DNA of 64,000 bases from an uncultured Lachnospiraceae bacterium (GCA_910579465.1 CAJTUB010000004.1:124436-188435), one strand, 5' to 3'. Shown: positions 1 to 7,952, counted from the stretch's first letter. The notes: a model not told the origin generated them from the sequence alone. A program made the numbers and translations.

Positions 1-861
1 GCACAGCACGTTGAGCCTGCCGAGGGAATGGACGGCAGGGACGTTTACTACAACGGGGAATACGGTAATGTTACTGTTATTCTTCCGCGGCCTGGGCATG
101 TCCACGTGCTTACCTATGTCCCGGAAAAGGCAGCAACCGAGGAGGAAGAGGGCGTTAAGGCGCACTGGCACTGTGCAGGATGCGGTAAGGATTTTAGCGA
201 TGAAAACGGTACAAATGAGGTAACTGCCGAAGCCCTAAGAATAGGAAGGATTGAGAAGGAGGTACGGCACGGGGAAAATGCCCCGGTGACAGAGCTGACG
301 ACACCGAAGGAGGAGCTTATCCGTGTGCTCCTGACGGCGGAGGAGCAGGAAGCGGTCAAGGACGGCAGGGATATCAGGATAAGGCTGACCGTTGACGACG
401 CGACGGACAGTGTTTCCGAAGGGGATAGGACGGCAGTCGAAGCGAAAATCGGCGACCTGTCTGAGTATGAGCTCGGACAGTACCTGGATGTTAATCTGTT
501 GAAAATTATCGGCAATGCTGAGGAGAAAATCACCCGGACAAGCGCACCTGTTACGATTACGTTCGCAATTCCGGAGAGCCTGCTCGGAAAGAAAGCATAT
601 TCCGTGATACGACTCCATGACGGCGAGGTGACGGTGCTTCCTGATTTAGATGATGATGAAAATACCGTAACTATCGAGACTGACAGGTTTTCGACCTATG
701 CGCTGATTTACAGGGAAGAGACCGGAAACGTACGGCCGGTGGAGCCTGCTACGGGCGAAGGACGCTCCGCGGCAGACGTCGCAGTTGTCATATTCCCGGC
801 AATCCTTTCTGCCGCGGCGGTTCTGCTTCTTTTAGAGCGGAGGAAAAGGAAGATAAGATAA
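1..861 (+). CDS. Sortase-type cell-surface protein, C-terminal part (5' truncated by window)
   Basis: The frame is open from base 1, so the N-terminus lies outside the window and only the last 286 residues are seen. Near the start is a HWHCAGCGKDF block with a CxxC pair, like the small repeats common in large Lachnospiraceae surface proteins. The middle is acidic and beta-rich, ending with FSTYALIYREE, a stretch often found just before the wall-anchor region. The C-terminus has the three parts of a sorting signal: a PATGEG motif (LPxTG-like, not canonical), about 20 hydrophobic residues, and the basic tail ERRKRKIR. I infer covalent cell-wall attachment on the outer surface. The ligand or substrate cannot be told from this part. 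A hairpin terminator follows 35 bp downstream. Confidence 0.6.
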   Translation, partial: AQHVEPAEGMDGRDVYYNGEYGNVTVILPRPGHVHVLTYVPEKAATEEEEGVKAHWHCAGCGKDFSDENGTNEVTAEALRIGRIEKEVRHGENAPVTELTTPKEELIRVLLTAEEQEAVKDGRDIRIRLTVDDATDSVSEGDRTAVEAKIGDLSEYELGQYLDVNLLKIIGNAEEKITRTSAPVTITFAIPESLLGKKAYSVIRLHDGEVTVLPDLDDDENTVTIETDRFSTYALIYREETGNVRPVEPATGEGRSAADVAVVIFPAILSAAAVLLLLERRKRKIR

Positions 862-895
862 ATAAGATAAAAAAATAAGGAACGGATATTGTACG

Positions 896-935
896 GAAGG
901 AGCTGTTGCAAAAAATGCAACGGCTCCTTCTTTAT
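896..935 (+). terminator. Intrinsic terminator after surface protein gene
   Basis: A 15-bp stem (896-910 with 916-930, one G-T pair) closed by a 5-base loop is followed by TTTATG. Reading the other strand it also ends the small remnant frame at 944-1210, so it could work in both directions. Confidence 0.75.
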
Positions 936-943
936 GCAAAAAA

Positions 944-1210
944 TTAAGGAGCCGTGGCGTTTTTATGTAATGATTTTTGCATGGAACGGCAGAAGAGAAA
1001 TTTTATCCTTGTCATTGCGGCTACCCTTACAGGCAGTTCGTAGCGGATGCCTGCAAGCTTTTCTGCAAGCCGTTCTGTTCCCTTTGTCAGTCGGGCGCGC
1101 TTTTTTTCAGAAAGCTTTTCCCGGACGATGTTGCCCATGAGTCTCCCTGCAAATACCTTGATTTCGGAAATGAATGGAACGCTTTGCGTTCCGCCGGATT
1201 TGTGGTACAA
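944..1210 (-). pseudogene. Probable remnant of a flavodoxin-family oxidoreductase C-terminus
   Basis: An 88-codon minus-strand frame with no good ribosome binding site. Its last ~65 residues (from RLMGNIVREKLSEKKRAR to KFLFCRSMQKSLHKNATAP) have the basic, amphipathic look of a real protein. From memory they resemble the C-terminal helices of clostridial flavodoxin-fold NAD(P)H oxidoreductases, but no flavin-binding N-terminal part is present. The upstream end runs into the promoter of the next plus-strand gene. I read it as a decayed gene end rather than an expressed protein; the family assignment is weak. Confidence 0.25.
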
Positions 1211-1211
1211 T
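1184..1211 (+). promoter_or_regulatory. SigA-type promoter of the SGNH esterase
   Basis: TTGCGT (1184-1189), 16-bp spacer, TACAAT (1206-1211) with a TGG just before the -10 box (extended -10). The gene start lies 49 bp downstream. Confidence 0.6.
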
Positions 1212-1259
1212 GGGGAAGTCAGGACGACAAATCAGAATATCATAAGGAGATAAGATAAA

Positions 1260-2090
1260 ATGAAATCCGTTTTACTGATAGGACAATCTAATATGGCGGG
1301 ACGTGGTTTTTTGTATGAGGTCACGCCGCTTTATAATGAAAGAATCTTTATGTTAAGAAATGGAAGATGGCAGATGATGGCGGAGCCTGTCCATTTTGAC
1401 AGACCCGTTGCAGGTGTTGGCCCTGCGGCATCATTTGCACAGGCGTGGTGCAATACGAATCCAAAAGAGCAAATCGGATTGATTCCTTGTGCAGAGGGCG
1501 GTAGTTCGATTGAGGAATGGAACGTTGAGGGTATTTTATTCCGCCATACTATTACTGAAGCAAAGTATGCCCTGGAGAATAGCGAATTAATTGCGATTCT
1601 ATGGCATCAGGGGGAAAGTGACAGCCACAGCGGACAATATAAGTCGTATTATCAAAAACTTGATGTAATCGTAAACAGGCTCAGAAAAGAATTGGGGGCT
1701 TTGGACGTTCCGTTTATCATTGGCGGTCTGGGCGACTATTTAGGAAAGTCTGCATTTGGGTTGAATTGCACGGAATATGAACTGGTGAATCAGGAACTGC
1801 GCCGGTATGCAGAAAATAATGATAACTGCTATTTTGTAACCGGAGAGAAATTATACCCGAATCCGGACGGTATTCATATCAACGCGGAATCCCAGAGAAG
1901 GTTCGGCATAAGATATTTTGAGGCTTATCGAACAAAATCAAATGTGAATAAACCGCTGGAAGATGAGGCGCAAATGGTAGCAGCACTTTTTGAAAAAGAA
2001 CATACAGTCACCGAAAAAAGATATATTGCATCAAAGCAATTTGCATTGGGGAAATTATCTTTGGAGGAGGTTATGAGGGTATTATCCTGA
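1260..2090 (+). CDS. SGNH/sialate O-acetylesterase-like carbohydrate esterase
   Basis: 276 residues with no signal peptide, so probably cytoplasmic. The block-I motif GQSNMAGRG near residue 8 carries the catalytic serine. WHQGESDSHSG near residue 116 matches the WxQGExD block of the SASA/CE6 esterase family, and DGIHINAESQRRFG near the end of the domain supplies the Asp-x-x-His pair. The family removes acetyl groups from sugars (sialic acid, xylan). The last ~50 residues are a charged helical tail outside the usual domain. The gene stands alone with its own promoter, and a ribosome binding site (AAGGAG) precedes the ATG. The presence of a GH115 alpha-glucuronidase elsewhere in the window makes a hemicellulose role possible, but that is inference. 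Confidence 0.8.
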   Translation: MKSVLLIGQSNMAGRGFLYEVTPLYNERIFMLRNGRWQMMAEPVHFDRPVAGVGPAASFAQAWCNTNPKEQIGLIPCAEGGSSIEEWNVEGILFRHTITEAKYALENSELIAILWHQGESDSHSGQYKSYYQKLDVIVNRLRKELGALDVPFIIGGLGDYLGKSAFGLNCTEYELVNQELRRYAENNDNCYFVTGEKLYPNPDGIHINAESQRRFGIRYFEAYRTKSNVNKPLEDEAQMVAALFEKEHTVTEKRYIASKQFALGKLSLEEVMRVLS

Positions 2091-2121
2091 CACAGCCGGG
2101 CAGGCTGGCGGTGTGTCCGTA

Positions 2122-2163
2122 CAAAGCCCCGTAAAAAGTGTCTTTGGTGTTTCCGGGGCTTTG
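2122..2163 (+). terminator. Hairpin terminator between convergent genes
   Basis: A perfect 10-bp stem CAAAGCCCCG/CGGGGCTTTG lies between the esterase and the convergent gamma-like gene. The T-run is short, so termination strength is uncertain. Confidence 0.5.
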
Positions 2164-2177
2164 TCGGATGAGGTGGA

Positions 2178-2321
2178 TTATTCCGTATCCTTTTTCCCGC
2201 TGCTGAATTTTGTAAGCAGGAATACAACAATCATAATAATAATTGCGGTAACGAAAATGCCGAGCATTCCCTTCCCCATAATGCCAAGAGTCGTTATAAA
2301 ATTATCCCAGTTGATATTCAT
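2178..2321 (-). CDS. OadG-like small transporter subunit (47 aa)
   Basis: A 47-residue protein starting MNINWDNFITTLGIMGKG, with one membrane helix (about residues 17-38, rich in I, V and L) and a short basic/acidic tail ending KKDTE. GGAGGG sits 5 bases before the ATG. It lies 12 bp downstream of the decarboxylase beta subunit on the same strand. Small single-helix subunits in this position belong to the OadG/gamma-like family, which scaffolds the membrane part of Na+-translocating decarboxylases. It lacks the long proline/alanine linker and His-rich tail of classic gamma subunits. The pair shares one transcript and so the same riboswitch control. Confidence 0.75.
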   Translation of the reverse strand: MNINWDNFITTLGIMGKGMLGIFVTAIIIMIVVFLLTKFSSGKKDTE

Positions 2322-2333
2322 CGTAATCCCTCC

Positions 2334-3467
2334 TTACAGAATGCTGAGAACCAGCTTAATGACAAGACCGCCTGCAACCGCGGAGGCAATCTGCCCGGCT
2401 ACATTTGCGCCTGCGGCATGCATCAGGATAATATTGCCGGGCTCTTCCTTCTGCGCCATCTTCTGGACGACACGGGATGCCATAGGAAAGGCGGAAATTC
2501 CGGCTGCACCTACCATCGGGTTGATTTTATTCTTGCGGAACAGATTCATAAGCTTCGCCAGCATGACGCCGCCGATTGTGTCAAAGATAAAGGCGATTAA
2601 GCCGATGCCCATAATCAGCAGGGTATCTGTCTTTACAAACTCCTCCGCGCGCATGCTGAACGAAATCGTTAAGCCGAGGAGCAGGGTAATCAGGTTGACA
2701 AGGGTATTCTGTGCGGTGTCAGAAAGGGTTCCGAGGACGCCGCACTCCCGCAGCAGGTTGCCGAACATTAAGAAGCCGACAAGGGAAACGGACTGTGGGG
2801 AAATAAAACCTACGACAAAGGTGACGATAACCGGGAATAAAATACGGGTTGTCTTGGAAACATTTGCCGGGTTGTATTCCATATGGATACGGCGTTCTTT
2901 TTTCGTGGTTGTAAGCTTAATCACGGCAGGCTGGATAATCGGTACGAGCGCCATGTAGGAGTAAGCAGCGACGGCAATCGCGCCGATGTACCGGGACTTT
3001 AAGACCTGCGACACGAGAATGGAGGTCGGACCGTCCGCAGCGCCGATAATACCGATGGAAGCGGCGTCCTTTAAGTCAAAGCCGAGCAGCGCGGCAAGCG
3101 AGATTGCAAAAAAGATACCGAACTGCGCGGCAGCGCCGAACAGGAACATGGACGGGTTCGATAAGAGCGGACCGAAATCAATCATAGCGCCGATGCCGAT
3201 AAACAGAAGAACCGGCATGGCTTCGGAGGCCTGGATGCCGACGTCAAACAGCCACTCAATGATACCGGTGGACTCTACCCCCTCAATCCCCTGCGTCAGT
3301 ACGGAGGTAAACGGAAAATTGACCAGGATGGCACCGAAGCCCATCGGGACTAAGAGAGAGGGCTCGTATCCTTTTTTGATGCCGAGCCAGATGAGCAGGG
3401 CGCCAACTGCGTACATGACACATTGCTGCCAGGTAACAGAGGCAATGCCTTCGATTAAGAAATCCAT
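2334..3467 (-). CDS. Na+-translocating decarboxylase beta subunit (OadB/GcdB family)
   Basis: 377 residues, the normal family length. The chosen start MDFLIEGIASVTWQQ has AAAAGGAG 7 bases upstream; a longer frame to 3512 lacks such a site. The protein is almost all membrane helices. It keeps GAADGPTSILV (the conserved Asp of the ion path), AAYSYMALVPIIQP (conserved Tyr) and HAAGANVAGQIASAV (conserved Asn and Ser), so it looks functional. In known complexes OadB couples carboxybiotin decarboxylation to Na+ export, together with a biotin/carboxyltransferase alpha subunit. No alpha subunit or biotin carrier is in the neighbourhood, so the partner must be encoded elsewhere or the pair does something else. 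The leader carries a yybP-ykoY type riboswitch and terminator, suggesting expression when Mn2+ is high. Confidence 0.9.
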   Translation of the reverse strand: MDFLIEGIASVTWQQCVMYAVGALLIWLGIKKGYEPSLLVPMGFGAILVNFPFTSVLTQGIEGVESTGIIEWLFDVGIQASEAMPVLLFIGIGAMIDFGPLLSNPSMFLFGAAAQFGIFFAISLAALLGFDLKDAASIGIIGAADGPTSILVSQVLKSRYIGAIAVAAYSYMALVPIIQPAVIKLTTTKKERRIHMEYNPANVSKTTRILFPVIVTFVVGFISPQSVSLVGFLMFGNLLRECGVLGTLSDTAQNTLVNLITLLLGLTISFSMRAEEFVKTDTLLIMGIGLIAFIFDTIGGVMLAKLMNLFRKNKINPMVGAAGISAFPMASRVVQKMAQKEEPGNIILMHAAGANVAGQIASAVAGGLVIKLVLSIL

Positions 3468-3521
3468 AGTTTTTCTCCTTTTAAGTAAGATTGTGGAGCA
3501 GCCTGCGTACAAGTAGTATTA

Positions 3522-3566
3522 CAAAAAAATAGACCTTTATTACAACGAAAGTTGTAACAAAAGTCT
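3522..3566 (-). terminator. Riboswitch-controlled leader terminator
   Basis: On the minus strand a 16-bp uninterrupted stem (plus coordinates 3551-3566 with 3531-3546, two G-U pairs, GAAA/TTTC loop) is followed by ATTTTTTT. The 5' arm of the stem is the same segment that forms the 3' strand of helix P1 of the aptamer just upstream. The two structures therefore exclude each other. Confidence 0.85.
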
Positions 3567-3645
3567 TGCCATTTCAACTCCGTGCGGATTATTGCTAATC
3601 GTTCTGACGCAGCGGAATACAACGAGTGCCGGCTACTCCCTTTTG
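3558..3645 (-). promoter_or_regulatory. yybP-ykoY (Mn2+) riboswitch aptamer in the leader of oadB-like operon
   Basis: Read on the minus strand, the leader begins CAAAAGGGAGTAGC and ends GGCAAGACTTTTG. These match the two conserved strands of the yybP-ykoY aptamer (AGGGGAGUAGC and GCAAGACCUUU) and pair as P1 through CAAAAG/CTTTTG. Between them GCGTCAGAACG and a CCGCACGG segment surround a GATTA/TAATC hairpin, as expected for the L3 side of the Mn2+ site. The overlap with the terminator arm predicts an ON switch: metal-bound P1 would prevent the terminator. Recognised by eye from consensus memory; a covariance-model search would settle it. Confidence 0.75.
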
Positions 3646-3662
3646 ATTTACTTGTCAGTCCT

Positions 3663-3691
3663 ATTATATAACAGGATTGAAGAAATTTCCA
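3663..3691 (-). promoter_or_regulatory. Promoter for the riboswitch leader
   Basis: Minus-strand TATAAT (plus 3663-3668) lies ~18 bp upstream of the aptamer, with a weak TGGAAA -35 (3686-3691) at 17-bp spacing. Confidence 0.55.
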
Positions 3692-3737
3692 GTCCTTTTT
3701 TTAAAAAAGTAAAAAGAAAGGTAAAAAGATTTCCTGT

Positions 3738-3767
3738 TTGACGAACGGACAGGGAGTGTGTTATGCT
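3738..3767 (+). promoter_or_regulatory. Promoter of the methyltransferase gene
   Basis: TTGACG (3738-3743), 18-bp spacer, TATGCT (3762-3767) with a TGT extended -10. Confidence 0.55.
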
Positions 3768-3807
3768 GAACTATAGTTAAAATCAGGAAAAGAGGAGCGG
3801 ATGGTCA

Positions 3808-4605
3808 ATGGAAGGGTGTAGTTATACCGCATTTGCCTATGTCTACGACGAGCTGATGGATAATGTGCCATATGATGAATGGGCGGAGTATTTAACCGGC
3901 ATGTTAAAGGAATACGGCGTGCCGGAGGGGCTGGTCTGCGAGCTTGGCTGCGGCACGGGGCAGATGACGAGAAGGCTTGCTGCGGCAGGGTATGATATGA
4001 TCGGGATTGATTTATCGGAGGATATGCTAGAGGTGGCAAGGACACACGAGGATGAGGAGTTTGCACATCCGATTTTGTATTTACAGCAGGATATGCGCTC
4101 CTTTGAGCTTTATGGGACGGTTGCGGCGGTTGTCAGTCTGTGCGACAGTATGAACTATATTACCGACAGGGAGGAGCTGCTTGCCGTATTCCGGCTGGTC
4201 AACAATTATCTGGACCCGGGCGGGGTGTTTATTTTCGACCTGAATACCGAGTATAAATACAGGGAGCTTCTCGGCGATACGACGATTGCCGAGAACCGGG
4301 AGGAGGTCAGCTTTATCTGGGAGAACCTGTACGACGCGGAGACGCACCTGAACGAATACTGCCTGACGCTGTTTGCAAAAGCGGAGGAGGGGGAGGAGGG
4401 AGAAGCGCCGCTCTATGAAAAGTATGAGGAGGTGCATCTGCAGCGGGCATATTCCTTAGAGGAAATCAAGGAGCTGCTCTCGGAGGCAGGACTGAAGTTC
4501 CTTGCCGCCTATGACGTACTGACGCACGAGGCGCCAGGGGCAGAATGCGAGCGGATGTATATCGTGGCGGGCGAAGGGTACCAGAGCGGGAAGGTCTATT
4601 TATAA
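3808..4605 (+). CDS. Class I SAM-dependent methyltransferase
   Basis: 265 residues. Motif I LVCELGCGTGQMTR (about residues 41-54) is the SAM-binding glycine loop, followed by the acidic end of beta 2 (IGIDLSEDML) and a post-motif region VVSLCDSMNYITD. This is the Methyltransf_25-like fold. The N-terminus YTAFAYVYDELMDNVPYDEW is typical of a clostridial group often next to folate or ribosome genes. No substrate can be named. GAGGAG lies 10 bases before the ATG. It is probably co-transcribed with the cyclo-ligase fusion gene 34 bp downstream. Confidence 0.8.
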   Translation: MEGCSYTAFAYVYDELMDNVPYDEWAEYLTGMLKEYGVPEGLVCELGCGTGQMTRRLAAAGYDMIGIDLSEDMLEVARTHEDEEFAHPILYLQQDMRSFELYGTVAAVVSLCDSMNYITDREELLAVFRLVNNYLDPGGVFIFDLNTEYKYRELLGDTTIAENREEVSFIWENLYDAETHLNEYCLTLFAKAEEGEEGEAPLYEKYEEVHLQRAYSLEEIKELLSEAGLKFLAAYDVLTHEAPGAECERMYIVAGEGYQSGKVYL

Positions 4606-4639
4606 AATAGCAGTCCTGTTTTTCGGGAAGGAGGCTTGG

Positions 4640-5704
4640 ATGGAGCTTGAAGAAAAGAAGGCGTTCCGGAAGAGGATGCAGAGGCTGCGGGAGGAACTGA
4701 CGCCACAGGAAAGGGCGGCAGCGGATCAAAAAAGGAATGCGAGGGTGCTTTCGTGGCAACGCTATCAGGAGGCAGAGCTGCTGCTGTTTTATGTAAGCTA
4801 CCGGAGCGAGGCGGATACAAGGGAGCTGATTCAGCGCGCGCTTGAGGAAGGGCGCAGGGTGGCAGTACCAAGGGTAGAGGGGGAGGAGCTTGTCTTTTAC
4901 CGGATTACGTCCTTGTCGCAGCTTGTGGAGGGCTACCGGGGGATTTTGGAGCCGGACGTGCAGTGCGCCGGGCCGGTATGCTATGAGGAGGTTCCGGCAG
5001 AGAAGGTTCTGGTGTTTGCGCCGGGCTGTGCCTTTGACAGAAACGGCGGCAGAATGGGATATGGCGGCGGGTTTTATGACCGTTTTCTGCAGAAGCACCC
5101 GGAGTTTTATTGTGCCGCGCTTGCGTTTGCGGTGCAGCTTGTGGAAAAGGTGCCGTGTGAGGAATGGGATAAGCGGGTAAGCTGTGTGATTACAGAACAG
5201 GAAATTACGGAGGCAGGAGAGACTATGGAGGAAGTGAAGTACGGCGCGCGCGCCGAAAGGGCGATGGAGCTTTTTAAGGAGGGCTATAATTGTACGCAGT
5301 CGGTGGTGCTTGCGTTTGCAGATTATTATAAGGAAAGCACGGAGGAACTGGCGGCGATGGTCTGTTCCTTTGGCGGCGGCATGGGACGGCTCCGGGAGGT
5401 CTGCGGCGCGGTCAGCGGGATATTTTTTGTCATAGGGAGGATTTACGGCTATTCCGACCCGAAGGCAAGGGACAAAAAGGCGGAGCATTATGCGAGGGTG
5501 CAGGAGCTTGCAGGAAGGTTCCGGGAGAAAAACGGGGCGATTGTGTGCAGGGAGCTGTTGGGGCTTACGGAAAGGGTCAGTACGCCGGTGCCGGAGGAGC
5601 GGACGCAGGAGTATTATAAAAAGCGTCCCTGTATGGCGCTGATTGGAGACGCGGCGGAGATTCTGGAGCAGTATATTGCGGAACATAAGCCGGATGCCGT
5701 CTGA
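4640..5704 (+). CDS. 5-formyltetrahydrofolate cyclo-ligase fused to a C_GCAxxG_C_C redox domain
   Basis: 354 residues in two parts. Residues 1 to ~192 are 5-FTHF cyclo-ligase (MTHFS/YgfA): basic N-terminal helix, LLFYVSYRSEADT, and the ATP-site motif GRMGYGGGFYDRFL near residue 135. This enzyme converts 5-formyl-THF to 5,10-methenyl-THF using ATP. Residues ~200-354 match the C_GCAxxG_C_C family: EGYNCTQSVVLAF, SFGGGMGRLREVCGAVSG and a later Cys (IVCREL) and RPCMAL. That family is a cysteine-rich, presumably redox-active group of unknown role. There is no stop or frameshift at the junction. Met196 is preceded by GGAGGCAGGAG, so the second domain might also be made separately. AAGGAGG precedes the first ATG. 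Confidence 0.8.
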   Translation: MELEEKKAFRKRMQRLREELTPQERAAADQKRNARVLSWQRYQEAELLLFYVSYRSEADTRELIQRALEEGRRVAVPRVEGEELVFYRITSLSQLVEGYRGILEPDVQCAGPVCYEEVPAEKVLVFAPGCAFDRNGGRMGYGGGFYDRFLQKHPEFYCAALAFAVQLVEKVPCEEWDKRVSCVITEQEITEAGETMEEVKYGARAERAMELFKEGYNCTQSVVLAFADYYKESTEELAAMVCSFGGGMGRLREVCGAVSGIFFVIGRIYGYSDPKARDKKAEHYARVQELAGRFREKNGAIVCRELLGLTERVSTPVPEERTQEYYKKRPCMALIGDAAEILEQYIAEHKPDAV

Positions 5705-5829
5705 AAAGAAAGTAACCTGCGGCGAGGAAAAACTGAATGATTTGTAAAAATCGGGACACGCTAATTGAAAGGCGGGGAACAATGGCAGGAGGCTGTCTGT
5801 AGGTTCTTTGCGGATAGGAGGCGTGTCTT

Positions 5830-7248
5830 TTGACTGGTTTAAAAGAGAATTTTGAAGAAAGCGTCGCATATTTTAATCAGACGCTACGGGTAGATGAGAA
5901 TTTTGACGTGCTGTACCATGTGTTCGAAATGGGCGGGAAAAAGGCCTGCATGTATTTTATCGACGGCATGGTAAAGGATGAAGTGATACAGAAACTTCTC
6001 CAGTATTTTTTCAGCCTCAAGGCAGACGATATGCCAGAGAAGATACATGGTGTCTTAAAAAAGTTTATGCCATATGCCGAGGTGGATTTGATAGAATCCG
6101 CAGAAGAGGCGGTGCGCAATATCCTGGCGGGCATTCCGTGTCTGGTTCTGGAGGGCTATTCCAAGGTTATTTCGATTGATGCAAGGACGTATCCGGCGAG
6201 AGGTGTGGAGGAGCCGGAAAAGGATAAGGTAATGCGGGGTTCAAGAGACGGTTTTGTGGAAACGTTAGTATTTAATACCGCGTTAATCCGCAGACGGATT
6301 CGTGACCCGCGGCTTACGATGTGCATTTTGGAGGCAGGAACCGTGTCCCATACGGATATCGTGCTTTGTTACATGGAAGACCGGGTGGAGAAAAAGTTTT
6401 TAGAGGAAGTGAAGCGTAGAATCTCAAAGATTACGGTGGAATCCCTGACAATGAACCAGCAGAGTCTTGCGGAATGTCTGTACCACGGCAAATGGTACAA
6501 CCCGTTCCCGAAGTTTAAGTTTTCGGAGCGGCCGGACACGGCGGCGGCGGCAGCCTTGGAGGGCGACATCATCGTACTGGTGGATAACTCTCCGGCAGCA
6601 ATGATACTGCCGACGACGATTTTTGATATTGTAGAGGAAGCCGACGACTATTATTTTCCGCCGATTACAGGAACCTATCTGCGAATGACGCGGTTTTTGA
6701 CAAACTTTCTTGCCCTGTTCCTGACACCGGCGTTTATGCTTTTGATGCAGCACCCCGAATGGCTGAGTGAGCGCTGGCAGTTTATCGTGGTGAAGGAGCC
6801 GTTGAATATTCCGCTACTCTGGCAGTTTCTGATACTGGAGTTTGCGCTTGACGGTCTGCGGCTTGCCTCGCTCAATACGCCGAGTATGCTGAGCCTTCCG
6901 CTCAGTGTCATTGCGGGTGTTATTATCGGCGATTTTACGGTACAGTCCGGCTGGTTTAATTCCGAAGCGATGCTGTATATGAGCTTTGTGGCAATTGCCA
7001 ATTATACGCAGGTGAGCTTAGAGCTTGGCTATGCGCTGAAATTTATGCGGATTATCCTGCTGGTGCTGACGCATTGCTTTGGTCTCTGGGGCTTTCTTGC
7101 CGGTACGCTCTTAGATATCCTCGCCATCTGCTGCAATAAGACCATCGGCGGCAGAAGCTATCTGTATCCGCTGGTGCCGTTGAAGCCGAAGCAGCTCCTG
7201 CAGAGAGTGTTCCGCGTGACGCTGCCGCACAGTGAGAACCAGAAGTAG
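5830..7248 (+). CDS. spoVAF: Stage V sporulation protein AF (GerA/SpoVAF family)
   Basis: 472 residues, typical length. The soluble N-terminal half is of GerA A-subunit type. LVDNSPAAMILPTTIFD and EEADDYYFPPITGTYLR are the hallmark of SpoVAF/GerAA proteins. The C-terminal half has about five membrane helices followed by LYPLVPLKPKQL. In sporulating Firmicutes SpoVAF sits in the spore inner membrane and assists germinant-driven ion and DPA release. The start is TTG at 5830 with AGGAGG 8 bases upstream; no better in-frame ATG exists. The rest of the spoVA operon is not adjacent, so this is a stand-alone copy. It is probably read by a forespore sigma factor, but I could not identify the promoter. 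Confidence 0.85.
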   Translation: MTGLKENFEESVAYFNQTLRVDENFDVLYHVFEMGGKKACMYFIDGMVKDEVIQKLLQYFFSLKADDMPEKIHGVLKKFMPYAEVDLIESAEEAVRNILAGIPCLVLEGYSKVISIDARTYPARGVEEPEKDKVMRGSRDGFVETLVFNTALIRRRIRDPRLTMCILEAGTVSHTDIVLCYMEDRVEKKFLEEVKRRISKITVESLTMNQQSLAECLYHGKWYNPFPKFKFSERPDTAAAAALEGDIIVLVDNSPAAMILPTTIFDIVEEADDYYFPPITGTYLRMTRFLTNFLALFLTPAFMLLMQHPEWLSERWQFIVVKEPLNIPLLWQFLILEFALDGLRLASLNTPSMLSLPLSVIAGVIIGDFTVQSGWFNSEAMLYMSFVAIANYTQVSLELGYALKFMRIILLVLTHCFGLWGFLAGTLLDILAICCNKTIGGRSYLYPLVPLKPKQLLQRVFRVTLPHSENQK

Positions 7249-7278
7249 AGGCTGAAAGAGACCCGGGGGATTTTTGAA

Positions 7279-7307
7279 TTGAAAAAGCTGCCTGTTTGTA
7301 TTATACT
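7279..7307 (+). promoter_or_regulatory. Promoter of fic
   Basis: TTGAAA (7279-7284), 17-bp spacer, TATACT (7302-7307). The fic start codon is 31 bp further on. Confidence 0.7.
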
Positions 7308-7337
7308 GGAATCAGATTTTCCAAGGAGGTGCTTTTT

Positions 7338-7940
7338 ATGCTTGAAAATAAACTCGGGATTGACAATTCTGACGTTCTTGAGCGCGAGGAGGAACGTATT
7401 GGTAAGAAAAAGGCTGTGGAGCTATTTGAAAAGGGTATGCTTGATCAGCTGGAAGCCGGTAAGTTTTCTACACTACAGGTAATACACAGGTATCTGTTTG
7501 AGGATATTTATGCGTTTGCGGGAAAAATCCGTGCGGTAAATCTTGCAAAGGGCAATTTCCGTTTTGCGCCTTTGCTGTATCTGGAAGGAGCGCTGGAGAA
7601 TATTGATAAAATGCCCCAGTCAGATTTTGATGAGATTATTGAAAAGTATGTTGAAATGAATATTGCCCACCCGTTCCGGGAAGGGAACGGCCGCAGTATG
7701 CGCATCTGGCTTGACCATATTCTGAAAAATGAAATCGGCAGGGTTGTCGACTGGCGCAAGGTGGATAAAGAGGATTATCTGCTGGCGATGGAGCGTAGTC
7801 CGGTGCGGGATATCGAGATAAAGTATGTGCTAAAAAATGCCCTGACGGATGAAATCAACAGCCGCGAGGTTTATAGGAAGGGCATCGACCAAAGCTACTA
7901 TTATGAGGATTTTGCGACCTTTAAGGCGGAAGAGCTTTAA
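7338..7940 (+). CDS. fic: Fic family protein (AMP-transferase type, class III-like)
   Basis: 200 residues, start chosen at the ATG with AAGGAGGTG 8 bases upstream. The core motif HPFREGNGRS matches HxFx(D/E)GNGR with the catalytic His. The C-terminal segment ends with DQSYYYEDF, which fits the (S/T)xxxE inhibitory helix that class III Fic proteins carry at their C-terminus. The inhibitory glutamate is therefore in the same chain, and no separate antitoxin is needed or seen. Fic enzymes move AMP (or another nucleotide part) from a nucleotide to a hydroxyl of a target protein, often DNA gyrase or topoisomerase IV in small bacterial forms. The gene stands alone, with its own promoter and a structured mobile element directly downstream. 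Confidence 0.9.
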   Translation: MLENKLGIDNSDVLEREEERIGKKKAVELFEKGMLDQLEAGKFSTLQVIHRYLFEDIYAFAGKIRAVNLAKGNFRFAPLLYLEGALENIDKMPQSDFDEIIEKYVEMNIAHPFREGNGRSMRIWLDHILKNEIGRVVDWRKVDKEDYLLAMERSPVRDIEIKYVLKNALTDEINSREVYRKGIDQSYYYEDFATFKAEEL

Positions 7941-7952
7941 TCAATCAAAAAC

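Noticed and set aside
1925..2230. Minus-strand frame opposite the esterase end and across the terminator
   Set aside because: It is a shadow of the esterase gene and runs through the hairpin terminator and the gamma-like subunit in another frame.
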